15,811 bases of DNA from Anaerofustis sp. (GCF_019420015.1 NZ_JAHZIA010000042.1:1-15811), one strand, 5' to 3'; shown: positions 1-6,839, counted from the stretch's first letter. Numbers and translations: made by a program. Notes: a model not told the origin generated them from the letters alone.

Positions 1-55
1 GAACTCGCGACCCTCGCCTTGGCAAGGCGATGCTCTACCACTGAGCCACTTTCGC
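1..55 (-). tRNA. tRNA-Gly (GCC), partial at window edge
   Basis: Read on the minus strand, the 5' end GCGAAAG is followed by the D-arm GGCTCAGTGGTAGAGC and an anticodon loop CTTGCCAAG with anticodon GCC. It then runs into the T-arm GGTCGCGAGTTC, where the window ends. The remaining T-arm, the 3' acceptor strand and any CCA lie outside. It is the last visible member of the cluster transcribed from the promoter at 338-366. Confidence 0.93.
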
Positions 56-61
56 TTAAAA

Positions 62-137
<76 letters not shown>

Positions 138-143
138 ATAAAA

Positions 144-220
144 TGGCGACTCGGAAGGGACTCGAACCCTCGACCTCTAGCGTGACAGGCTAGCATTCTA
201 ACCAGCTGAACTACCGAGCC
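144..220 (-). tRNA. tRNA-Asp (GTC)
   Basis: This is a complete 77-nt minus-strand tRNA. The acceptor GGCTCGG pairs with CCGAGTC (one G-U pair) and is followed by discriminator G and an encoded CCA. The D-arm is AGTTCAGCTGGTTAGAA, the anticodon loop is CTGTCAC (anticodon GTC), and the T-arm holds GGTTCGAGTCC. Confidence 0.97.
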
Positions 221-244
221 GCAATGAAGTATTAAATTTTTAAA

Positions 245-320
245 TGGTGGTCGCAATAGGGCTCGAACCTATGACCCCCTGCTTGTAAGGCAGGTGCTCT
301 CCCAGCTGAGCTATGCGACC
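245..320 (-). tRNA. tRNA-Val (TAC)
   Basis: This is a complete 76-nt minus-strand tRNA. The acceptor GGTCGCA pairs with TGCGACC, then discriminator A and an encoded CCA. The D-arm is AGCTCAGCTGGGAGAGC, the anticodon loop is CTTACAA (anticodon TAC) and the T-loop is GTTCGAGCC. It is the first tRNA after the promoter at 338-366. Confidence 0.97.
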
Positions 321-337
321 ACTCTCAGTGCTGATTT

Positions 338-366
338 ATTATATAATAACACTGAGTTTATGTCAA
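338..366 (-). promoter_or_regulatory. Sigma-A promoter of the tRNA cluster
   Basis: On the minus strand a perfect TTGACA (361-366) is followed by a 17-base spacer and a perfect TATAAT (338-343). The tRNA-Val 5' end is 17 bases further on, which suits a strong stable-RNA promoter. A 7-bp inverted repeat (CTCAGTG at 324-330, CACTGAG at 350-356) straddles the -10 box and the expected start site. Confidence 0.92.
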
Positions 367-406
367 GTAATATTTGGTATTTTTTTATAAAATTTTAAAT
401 ATATAT

Positions 407-1576
407 TTATTCTACGGGTTTAAATGTTTTGGGGTCGTAATATACCGTCTTGAAACTTTTTGTTTTGGTTTGATTTATTTTGTTTTTATAGTTTTTTGGT
501 ATGGTTAAAACTCTTTTGTCTCCGTCGGATATATATTTTTCTCTTGGATGTTTTTTATAATAATCGAAAAACCAGTACATATCCATATGCTGTCCGTTGC
601 TTGCTATAGTTCTGCTTATGAAATACGGGTCGAAATCTTTTTTTATCGGGTTTGTAAAATATGGTGGTTCCGGCGCTGCTAAAACGGCACTTTGTATGTT
701 ATAGGATATTCCTTTGTATTCTCCTGCTTTTACTGATTGCATATTTCCTTTTTGCGGTTTGCTTCCGTAAGGGTAGGCGAGAAATACCGTTTTATCTTTA
801 TCGGTATGTTTGTATATTATATTGTTTACCTTTCCGATTTCGGATGTTATTTCACTTTTACTTAAGTTGTTCATATCATAATGGTTATATGTGTGGTTTC
901 CTATTTCGTATCCCAGATTTTTTAATACTCTGAACTTATCCTCATAATTCCCCATTGATTTGTTATCATAATAAGCATCATAATCAAAAGGGTTATTTGT
1001 TACGTAAAGGACTCCTCCCGTGCCGAAGTCGGGATGTTCTGCTTTAAATTCTTCCAATATTCCTATAAGAGTATCGTTGTTCACCACGAGTTTTCCTTCT
1101 TTGTTTTTTATAAGAGAATAGCAACTTCTAAGTCCGTCATCAAAAGTAAGAAGCACAGGAGTTTTCCCTGTCGGGATATCAATGTCGTTGCTTAGATATT
1201 CTTTCATTGAAATAAGAACGTAATTGTTTTTATACATATATTCCAGATCTTCTCTAAATTCTTTTTTGTTTCTGTGCCAAGGATAGTGTTTTGCTTTATC
1301 GTCTATACTGTGATACATTATGATCAATATATCGCCGGCCTCGTTTGGCTTGATTTTTTTATAATCGATTTGTGTATTTTTTGTTTTTTGCTTTGTTTGT
1401 ATTTCATTTTCTGTATTGATAAGGGCAGAAAAATAATTTATATTCATAAAAATCACTGTTGTGATTCCCATTATTAATGCCGCTATGATTATATAATAGC
1501 GGTTCTTTTTTAAGAAATATTTACATTTGGAACTCTTTGAGGTGTATTCATCATTATGTTTATTTTGTTTTTTCAA
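407..1576 (-). CDS. Membrane-anchored polysaccharide deacetylase (CE4/NodB domain)
   Basis: This is a likely extracytoplasmic deacetylase that removes N- or O-acetyl groups from envelope glycans. The substrate cannot be told. The protein has a basic N-terminus, one membrane segment (about residues 27-47, IIIAALIMGITTVIFM) and then the NodB domain. The motifs are TFDDG (144-148, catalytic/metal Asp pair), the metal-binding NHTYNH (two His four apart, near 228-232), AYPYG (near 267-271) and an upstream MYHSID strand. The open frame extends upstream to a TTG at 1633, but that codon has no ribosome site. The TTG at 1576 follows AGAGAGGA at good spacing, so I chose it (389 aa); no ATG is available before the membrane segment. 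No clear terminator is seen between its stop and the tRNA promoter. It appears to be a single-gene unit. Confidence 0.9.
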   Translation of the reverse strand: MKKQNKHNDEYTSKSSKCKYFLKKNRYYIIIAALIMGITTVIFMNINYFSALINTENEIQTKQKTKNTQIDYKKIKPNEAGDILIIMYHSIDDKAKHYPWHRNKKEFREDLEYMYKNNYVLISMKEYLSNDIDIPTGKTPVLLTFDDGLRSCYSLIKNKEGKLVVNNDTLIGILEEFKAEHPDFGTGGVLYVTNNPFDYDAYYDNKSMGNYEDKFRVLKNLGYEIGNHTYNHYDMNNLSKSEITSEIGKVNNIIYKHTDKDKTVFLAYPYGSKPQKGNMQSVKAGEYKGISYNIQSAVLAAPEPPYFTNPIKKDFDPYFISRTIASNGQHMDMYWFFDYYKKHPREKYISDGDKRVLTIPKNYKNKINQTKTKSFKTVYYDPKTFKPVE

Positions 1577-1814
1577 CTTATGTTTTCCTCTCTTCGGGTT
1601 TTCATATTTATAATATATGTTACAGTGTTTCAAATATTAAAACTATCTTATTATTTTAAATATGCTTACATTTTCCTAGGAAGCTATAATAACACTAATT
1701 TTAATAATTTTATATACTTTTTTGCAATCTTGTATAAAAACCGATATTATTCTGTTTATTTAAAATTTATTCGTGGATTTTATAAATATTTAATATAAAA
1801 AATGAATTAAACAG

Positions 1815-1843
1815 TTGACAAAACATAATTACCATGTTAATAT
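1815..1843 (+). promoter_or_regulatory. Promoter of the RuBisCO-like gene
   Basis: TTGACA (1815-1820), a 17-base spacer and TAATAT (1838-1843). The -35 is perfect and the -10 matches consensus at 4 of 6 bases. Transcription would begin near 1850, giving an untranslated leader of almost 90 bases. Confidence 0.75.
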
Positions 1844-1850
1844 AAAACCA

Positions 1851-1887
1851 TAAAGACAGGATGATGTTTGAAGGACATCGGTCTTTA
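1851..1887 (+). promoter_or_regulatory. Structured 5' leader hairpin, RuBisCO-like mRNA
   Basis: TAAAGAC (1851-1857) pairs with GTCTTTA (1881-1887). Inside it GATGT (1863-1867) pairs with ACATC (1875-1879) around a 7-nt loop. The hairpin starts at the predicted 5' end of the message, so it may simply stabilise the RNA. The right arm can also pair with TAAAG just downstream (1890-1894), so two exclusive folds exist. It does not match the S-box consensus. Confidence 0.5.
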
Positions 1888-1937
1888 TTTAAAGGGTAGA
1901 CGGTTAAACATTATTAAGTTTTAGGAGGATTTTTAAA

Positions 1938-3266
1938 ATGAAACAAAAGTATAACCCAATGATGTTCCAATGTAGCGAAAGTTTGGATATGAGCAAACAT
2001 ATAGTAGCTACGTATTATATGAGAGGTAAAGGAAACGACGTTATGAGTTTGGACCTTGCTAAATTCGCGGAAGCAATAGCTGCGGAACAGGCAACAGGTA
2101 CATGGATTGACGTTCCTTTCGAAACTGATGATATTGTTGAAAGACATGCTGCTAAAGTTATAGGTATATATGAAACACCTGCTTATGATAGAGAACTTCC
2201 TGACGGAATTCAATACAGAGATATGATAGTTAGACTTGCTTTTCCATGGGAAAATATAGGAACTAACTTCCCAATGATTTTCACGACTGCAATCGGTAAT
2301 ATTTCTGCTGCAAGATTAAAACTTGTAGATTTGGAATTCCCTAAAGAATATACAGACCATTTCCAAGGTCCTAAATTTGGTATCCAAGGAGTAAGAGATC
2401 TTCTTGATATTCCTGAAAGACCTCTTACATGTGCAATGATTAAACCTGATACAGGATGGACTCCTGAACAAGGTGGTATAATGGCATATGATGCATATCT
2501 TGGCGGTATCGACGTAATTAAAGATGATGAACTTCTTGTTGCCGATCCTGCATGGTGTCCTATCGAAAAAAGAGTTAAAGCCATAACAGAAGCAGGTCTT
2601 AGAGCTTATGAAGAAACAGGTGAAAAGAAACTTTATACAACAAACTTAACAGAAGATAGTTTCAAAATTAAAGATTTGGCTTACAGAGCTATAGATGCCG
2701 GAGCAAATGCTTTAATGATTAACACATATACTGCCGGTTTCTCTGCACTTAGACAATTGGCAGAAGATCCTAATATTCAAGTGCCTATTATGTCTCACCC
2801 AGATTATGCTGCTGCACAGTCATACTCTCCTGACACTGGTGTTGCAGTAGCACTTCTTTGGGGTAAACTTGTAAGACTTGCCGGAGCTGATATGGCAATT
2901 ACAACTAACTACTATGGAAAGATTCCTGTACTTAGAGACTCTTACTTAAGAACTTGCAGAGATCTTAAGATGAAATTCCATGATATTAAAGATTGTCTTC
3001 CAGCACCAAGCGGCGGAATGTATCAAGGTGTTGTTCCTGATACTATCTATGAAGTTGGTACTGATGTTATGATTGCTGCAGGCGGAGCCGTTCACGGACA
3101 TAGAAACGGTGCTGTAGCAGGGGCAAGATCTCTAAGACAAGCTATTGACGGAGCAATGGCAGGTATTCCTTTAAAAGAATATGCAAAAGACAAACCTGAT
3201 CTTCAAATCGCTCTTGATGATTGGGGATGCGGTGAAAAAGAAGACTTATTCGATATGAAGAAATAG
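1938..3266 (+). CDS. RuBisCO-like protein (form IV-type large-subunit homologue)
   Basis: The 442-aa protein spans the RuBisCO N-terminal and barrel domains. Against spinach numbering it keeps E60 (E50, in AAEQATGTW), N123 (N121), K175 (K169, MIKPD), the carbamate/metal set K201-D203-E204 (K195, D197, E198 in GGIDVIKDDE), H294 (H287), K334 (K328), the SGG loop (358-360) and the GG pair (382-383). It lacks K177 (D171), R295 (P288) and H327 (I321), so CO2 fixation is unlikely and an enolase, isomerase or decarboxylase-type reaction on another sugar phosphate is more plausible. AGGAGG lies nine bases before the ATG. The gene stands alone between its own promoter and terminator. No methionine-salvage partner (mtnA, mtnK, mtnX) is in the window, so naming it mtnW would be unsafe. 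Confidence 0.9.
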   Translation: MKQKYNPMMFQCSESLDMSKHIVATYYMRGKGNDVMSLDLAKFAEAIAAEQATGTWIDVPFETDDIVERHAAKVIGIYETPAYDRELPDGIQYRDMIVRLAFPWENIGTNFPMIFTTAIGNISAARLKLVDLEFPKEYTDHFQGPKFGIQGVRDLLDIPERPLTCAMIKPDTGWTPEQGGIMAYDAYLGGIDVIKDDELLVADPAWCPIEKRVKAITEAGLRAYEETGEKKLYTTNLTEDSFKIKDLAYRAIDAGANALMINTYTAGFSALRQLAEDPNIQVPIMSHPDYAAAQSYSPDTGVAVALLWGKLVRLAGADMAITTNYYGKIPVLRDSYLRTCRDLKMKFHDIKDCLPAPSGGMYQGVVPDTIYEVGTDVMIAAGGAVHGHRNGAVAGARSLRQAIDGAMAGIPLKEYAKDKPDLQIALDDWGCGEKEDLFDMKK

Positions 3267-3332
3267 TCTGAATCGCTAAAAAAATAAGCATAAAGAATTA
3301 TATATGTTTACCTCATAAAATTATAATTATTT

Positions 3333-3358
3333 ACCCCCAACTGGTGTTGGGGGTTTTT
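3333..3358 (+). terminator. Rho-independent terminator of the RuBisCO-like gene
   Basis: A perfect 9-bp stem ACCCCCAAC / GTTGGGGGT (3333-3341, 3346-3354) with loop TGGT is followed by a run of T. It is strong and G+C-rich against its surroundings. Confidence 0.93.
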
Positions 3359-3385
3359 GTGTTAAAATGTAATTATAAATATAAA
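3357..3385 (+). promoter_or_regulatory. Candidate promoter of the A+T-rich orphan gene
   Basis: TTGTGT (3357-3362), 17 bases, TATAAA (3380-3385), 20 bases before the start codon. The -35 box overlaps the T-run of the preceding terminator. The leader would be very short. Confidence 0.55.
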
Positions 3386-3405
3386 AAATAAAAGAGGTAT
3401 GCTTA

Positions 3406-4512
3406 ATGGAGAAAGATTACTTAATAAAAATAATAAAAAATAATCGAAATAAGGTTGGAGAAAATATTGCTTATATAAATAAAGAAGGATGCACTTTTAA
3501 AAGTTATATTGATGGGTATAAAGAAGCTGTTGATATTTTGTACAAACAAATTTATAAAAATAACAATTATAATATTTATAAAAAAGATACGGTTGTTTTT
3601 CCTATTTGTTTTATGTATAGACACATTGTAGAGTTATATATTAAAAGAATATATATTATTGAAAAATTACATCTTAGTATATGTAGTAGTGATAATAATG
3701 ATTTGCAAGAAGATAATATAGAAAAAGGAAAATATGAAATTAAAGAGTTTATCGAAAATGTTGGTCATGATTTAAAGCTTAGTTGGAATAGAGTAAAAGA
3801 AATAATAGAAGAAAATTTTTCCAATAATATAATAGTAAAATTTAAAAATAACGAAATTGATTTTTGTTTTATTGATGAATGTATTAAAGAGTTAAATTCT
3901 TTTGATACCGGTTCTTTTAAAAATAGATACCCGATAAATAAAGAAGTAATTAGAACATATTGTAATGATAATGAAAGTATATGGATAGATATAAAATTTT
4001 TATATGATAATATAGGAAAATTATATAAAGAATTTGATAAAATTATATATGTAATAGAAGAATATGATTTTAATGATATTGATGGAGACTTTATAAAACA
4101 ATTTGATAGAGGATATAAAAATGTTAAAACTGATATAGAAAAATTTATTAGCTTTTTAGAAGAAAACAACATAAAAGAAAATAGTAAAAAAGTATTTAAT
4201 AAAAATGAAGATGAATCTTCATATGTAGACTTTGTAGACATTGATTGTGAAGAAAGTAAAGGCTTAGAATATTTTTGGAGAAATGAAATTTCAGAAGAAA
4301 GTCTATCAATGATAAATTTTTTATATAATCTAGGTAAAGAATGTGAAAAATATGAAGAGAAATTTCTAGATATATCAAAAAATTATTTTAAAAAGATTCT
4401 AAGTTTACAAAAAGATGTGTTTGAAAATTATAAGGATAGTAAAGAACTTTGTATAAAAGAAGATTATTATTTAAAATATGTAACAAAAGCTAAATATTAT
4501 ATTGATAGGTAA
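3406..4512 (+). CDS. Uncharacterised A+T-rich orphan protein, HEPN-like signature
   Basis: I cannot name this 368-aa protein. It is predicted to be mainly helical, soluble, and very rich in Lys, Ile, Asn and Glu, with no signal peptide or membrane segment. The N-terminal half has a pattern I associate with uncharacterised helical proteins often seen among defence or accessory genes: VFPICFMYRHIVELYIK (64-80), then GHDLKLSW (120-127), then FKNRYPI (171-177). The conserved YRH and GH residues recall HEPN-type helical domains, but a canonical RxxxxH pair is not evident. GAGG lies eight bases before the ATG. Base use differs sharply from its neighbours: 9 G/C in the 60 bases from 3421, against 22 in the 60 bases from 2401 in the RuBisCO-like gene. 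With its own promoter and strong terminators on both sides, it looks like a separately acquired single gene. Confidence 0.85.
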   Translation: MEKDYLIKIIKNNRNKVGENIAYINKEGCTFKSYIDGYKEAVDILYKQIYKNNNYNIYKKDTVVFPICFMYRHIVELYIKRIYIIEKLHLSICSSDNNDLQEDNIEKGKYEIKEFIENVGHDLKLSWNRVKEIIEENFSNNIIVKFKNNEIDFCFIDECIKELNSFDTGSFKNRYPINKEVIRTYCNDNESIWIDIKFLYDNIGKLYKEFDKIIYVIEEYDFNDIDGDFIKQFDRGYKNVKTDIEKFISFLEENNIKENSKKVFNKNEDESSYVDFVDIDCEESKGLEYFWRNEISEESLSMINFLYNLGKECEKYEEKFLDISKNYFKKILSLQKDVFENYKDSKELCIKEDYYLKYVTKAKYYIDR

Positions 4513-4513
4513 T

Positions 4514-4555
4514 AAAAGATATTGTCAAGTAAAAAGCCTTGACAATATCTTTTTA
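4514..4555 (+). terminator. Terminator with 16-bp perfect stem after the orphan gene
   Basis: AAAAGATATTGTCAAG (4514-4529) pairs perfectly with CTTGACAATATCTTTT (4538-4553) around an 8-nt loop, ending in T's. It begins one base after the stop codon. The 3' arm also carries the -35 box of the next promoter. Confidence 0.88.
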
Positions 4556-4567
4556 CTTTGATATAAT
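4539..4567 (+). promoter_or_regulatory. Perfect consensus promoter of ylxM-ffh
   Basis: TTGACA (4539-4544), exactly 17 bases, TATAAT (4562-4567). Both hexamers match sigma-A consensus completely. The -35 box sits in the 3' arm of the terminator stem at 4514-4553. Transcription would start near 4574, about 20 bases before the ylxM start. Confidence 0.92.
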
Positions 4568-4593
4568 TCTTTAGTCAGTATAAGGAGAGTAGT

Positions 4594-4908
4594 ATGGAAA
4601 AGTATTTTATGATGTCGTATTTAATAGATATATATGCATCTCTTCTTACTGAGAAACAGGTTAAAGTACTTGAATATTATTATAATGACGATATTTCATT
4701 GAGTGAGATTGCTGGTATTTTGAATATTTCCAGACAAGGGGTACATGATACTTTAAAAAGAGCCGAAAAAATTGTTTTGGAATATGATGAAAAACTGGAA
4801 TTGCTTAAGAAATATGAACAAAACATTAAAATGCTTGAAAAAGCGGAAGCTTTGATTGATAATAAAGAGGCATTATCTTTGATAGAAAAGGTAAAAGAAA
4901 ACCTGTAA
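4594..4908 (+). CDS. ylxM: YlxM-family helix-turn-helix protein, SRP operon
   Basis: This is a small (104 aa) helix-turn-helix protein of the YlxM/UPF0122 family, which lies directly before ffh in many Firmicutes and is thought to modulate signal recognition particle function. The helix-turn-helix is at about residues 33-60 (LSEIAGILNISRQGVHDTLKRAE), as in sigma-70 region 4-like domains, followed by a charged, coiled-coil-like C-terminus. AAGGAGAG lies just before the ATG. Its stop is 14 bases before the ffh start, so the two genes form an operon. Length and context both fit the family; the biochemical role is less certain than the identity. Confidence 0.93.
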   Translation: MEKYFMMSYLIDIYASLLTEKQVKVLEYYYNDDISLSEIAGILNISRQGVHDTLKRAEKIVLEYDEKLELLKKYEQNIKMLEKAEALIDNKEALSLIEKVKENL

Positions 4909-4922
4909 GGGAGGTGCTTTGA

Positions 4923-6245
4923 TTGTTTGAAGCTTTGGGAGATAAGTTGCAAGAGACTTTTAAGAGATTAAGAGGAAAAGGCAAGCTTACGGAAAAGGAT
5001 ATAGATGCGGCGCTCAGAGAAATAAGGATGTCGCTTTTGGAAGCGGATGTAAACTATAAAGTAGTAAAAACATTCGCAAATAATTTAAAAGAAAAATGTA
5101 TGGGCGAAGAGGTTTTAAAATCTTTAACCCCGGGACAACAGGTTGTTAAAATAGTAAACAACGAATTGGTAGAACTTCTCGGAGGAGAGAGCCGAGAGAT
5201 TAATATTGCCGATAATCCTCCTACCGTTATTATGGTAGTGGGTGTTCAAGGGAGCGGTAAGACTACCAGTATCGGAAAAATGGGAAACTATTTTAAAAAC
5301 AAAAAAAATAAAAAAGTAGTTTTTGTTGCCTGCGATATTCACAGAGCGGCGGCTGTGGATCAGCTTAAAGTTCTTGGTGAAAATCTTGATATAGAAGTAT
5401 TTTCTCTTGAAAATAAGGATGCCGGCAAGATTGCCAAAAAAGGTGTCGAATACGGAAAGAAAAAAGGTGCTGACATTGTTATTGTCGATACTGCGGGAAG
5501 ACAGCATGTAGACAGTGAGATGATGGAAGAAGCGGTTAAAGTAAAGAAAGCCGTTAAACCCGATGAAACTTTATTTGTAATAGACTCTTTAATGGGGCAA
5601 CAGGCTGTGGATGCCGCAAAAGCTTTTGATGAAAGTTTAGAGATTACAGGTTTTATTCTTTCTAAATTGGATTCGGATGCAAGAGGCGGGGCTGCTTTAA
5701 GCGTTACTTATATAACAAAGAAGCCTATTAAGTTTTCTGCTTTCGGAGAGAAAATGGAAGACTTTGAACCTTTCCATCCGGACAGAGTTGCATCCAGAAT
5801 ACTCGGAATGGGAGATGTTTTATCTCTTATAGAAAAAGCCGAAACCATATATAACGAGGAAGAAGCCAAAAAGATGGAAGAAAAGATGAGAAAAAATTCT
5901 TTCACCTTGGAAGATTTCCTTGATCAGATGGAAAGCATGAATAAAATGGGAGGAATAGAAGGGATTCTATCAATGCTCCCGGGAGCCGGAAAGCTTAAAA
6001 ATATGGCTATAAATGAGAAGGATTTAATAAGGCAAAAGGCCATTATTCAGTCTATGACCATAAAAGAAAGGCAGAATCCGAATATAATAAATGCCAGCAG
6101 AAGAAAGAGAATTGCTGCGGGCAGCGGAACAAGAGTAAGTGATGTCAATAAATTATTGACAGGTTTTGAACAAAGTAAAAAAATGATGAAACAATTGAAT
6201 TCGGGAAAAATGAGATTCCCGGGGATGAAGTTTCCGTTTATGTAA
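4923..6245 (+). CDS. ffh: Signal recognition particle GTPase Ffh
   Basis: Ffh binds 4.5S/SRP RNA and signal sequences and delivers ribosome-nascent chains to FtsY at the membrane. The 440 aa show the helical N domain (about 1-85), the GTPase P-loop GVQGSGKT (107-114), DIHRAAAVDQL (138-148), DTAGR (189-193), SKLD (247-250) and the DARGGAALS insertion-box region. The linker FEPFHPDRVASRILGMGD leads into the Met-rich M domain with its RNA-binding core SRRKRIAAGSGT and a Met/Lys-rich tail. The start is a TTG eight bases after GGGAGG; the nearby ATTG reading frames close at once. The alpha-2 guanine-loop motif reads DIHRAAA, closer to the FtsY form (DTFRAAA) than to the usual DxYRPAA of Ffh, but the complete M domain makes Ffh certain. 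Confidence 0.98.
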   Translation: MFEALGDKLQETFKRLRGKGKLTEKDIDAALREIRMSLLEADVNYKVVKTFANNLKEKCMGEEVLKSLTPGQQVVKIVNNELVELLGGESREINIADNPPTVIMVVGVQGSGKTTSIGKMGNYFKNKKNKKVVFVACDIHRAAAVDQLKVLGENLDIEVFSLENKDAGKIAKKGVEYGKKKGADIVIVDTAGRQHVDSEMMEEAVKVKKAVKPDETLFVIDSLMGQQAVDAAKAFDESLEITGFILSKLDSDARGGAALSVTYITKKPIKFSAFGEKMEDFEPFHPDRVASRILGMGDVLSLIEKAETIYNEEEAKKMEEKMRKNSFTLEDFLDQMESMNKMGGIEGILSMLPGAGKLKNMAINEKDLIRQKAIIQSMTIKERQNPNIINASRRKRIAAGSGTRVSDVNKLLTGFEQSKKMMKQLNSGKMRFPGMKFPFM

Positions 6246-6315
6246 ATTCAGTTAAAAAGAAATTTAATTTCTTTAAAATATAAAAATTATAATTATAGAT
6301 ATAAGGAGAAAAAAC

Positions 6316-6558
6316 ATGGCAGTAAAAATCAGATTAAAAAGAATGGGTTCTAAAAAACAACCTTATTACAGAATCGTAGTAGCAGACGAAAGAACAGCAA
6401 GAGACGGTAAGAGCATAGATTTAATAGGTCACTACAAACCAGTTGGAGAAAAAAGCGTTGAAATAAATGCAGAAAAAGCTCAAGAATGGTTAAATAAAGG
6501 AGCTAAACCAACCGATACGGTTGCAAGATTATTCAAACAAAACGGTATTGTAAAATAA
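6316..6558 (+). CDS. rpsP: 30S ribosomal protein S16
   Basis: The 80-aa protein has the family length and the start signature MAVKIRLKRMGSKKQPYYRI, then VVADERTARDGK, and a C-terminus rich in turns and basic residues. S16 helps assemble the 5' domain of 16S rRNA. AAGGAG lies seven bases before the ATG. It sits 70 bases after ffh with an A+T-rich spacer holding a weak stem and a possible -10 (TATAAT at 6288-6293). It may therefore be read both from ffh and from a local promoter. khpA follows after 12 bases. Confidence 0.98.
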   Translation: MAVKIRLKRMGSKKQPYYRIVVADERTARDGKSIDLIGHYKPVGEKSVEINAEKAQEWLNKGAKPTDTVARLFKQNGIVK

Positions 6559-6570
6559 TAGGAGACCGAT

Positions 6571-6801
6571 ATGGTTGAACTAATAGAAACAATCGCAAAG
6601 GCTTTGGTGGATAACCCTCAAGAAGTTTGTGTAAAGCAAATCGAAAAGGAACACCTTACGGTGTTAAAATTAAAAGTAGCCAAAGAAGATATGGGTAAAG
6701 TGATAGGTAAACAAGGCAGAATTGCCAAGGCTATCAGAAATGTCTTAAAAGCTGCTGCAATCAAAGCCGACAAAAGAGTTGTATTGGATATTGAAGAATA
6801 A
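6571..6801 (+). CDS. khpA: KH-domain RNA-binding protein KhpA (YlqC family)
   Basis: This 76-aa single KH-domain protein carries the nucleic-acid-binding GxxG loop as GKQG (46-49) in MGKVIGKQGRIAKAIRNVLK. In Firmicutes KhpA pairs with KhpB/Jag, binds RNA and affects cell elongation and division. It lies 12 bases after rpsP with AGGAG six bases before its ATG, the usual order. In many relatives rimM, trmD and rplS follow; here a strong terminator closes the unit at once. Confidence 0.95.
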   Translation: MVELIETIAKALVDNPQEVCVKQIEKEHLTVLKLKVAKEDMGKVIGKQGRIAKAIRNVLKAAAIKADKRVVLDIEE

Positions 6802-6806
6802 AAATA

Positions 6807-6839
6807 AAAAACCTCAGACGTTTATCGTTTGAGGTTTTT
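6807..6839. terminator. Bidirectional terminator between khpA and the DUF4186 gene
   Basis: AAAAACCTCAGACG (6807-6820) pairs with CGTTTGAGGTTTTT (6826-6839), 14 bp with one G-U pair and loop TTTAT. A- and T-runs on both flanks let it serve both convergent genes. It overlaps the 3' end of the minus-strand gene. Confidence 0.92.

Larger units (their letters stand above)
1577..1937. other. Divergent intergenic region between the deacetylase and the RuBisCO-like gene
   Basis: About 360 A+T-rich bases carry no credible gene. The right half holds a promoter (1815-1843), a hairpin-forming leader (1851-1887) and the ribosome site AGGAGG (1923-1928) for the plus-strand gene. The left half must hold the minus-strand promoter of the deacetylase, but I could not pick out a convincing -35/-10 pair there. 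Confidence 0.7.

Noticed and set aside
1556..1798. Plus-strand hydrophobic open frame of 80 codons near the deacetylase 5' end
   Set aside because: It overlaps the deacetylase start antisense, has no ribosome site, and its hydrophobicity follows from A/T-rich DNA.
1850..1937. SAM (S-box) riboswitch before the RuBisCO-like gene
   Set aside because: Expected if the gene were mtnW, but the conserved S-box cores (for example the GAUGAAA and GGCAACC boxes) are absent and the leader is too short.
4523..4528. Mirror TTGACA on the minus strand in the left arm of the terminator
   Set aside because: It arises from the palindrome; the nearest TATAAT on that strand is about 21 bases away, too far for a normal promoter.
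6256..6274. AAAGAAAT/ATTTCTTT hairpin between ffh and rpsP as a terminator
   Set aside because: The stem is all but pure A/T and is followed by A-rich sequence with no T-run; ffh and rpsP are commonly co-transcribed.
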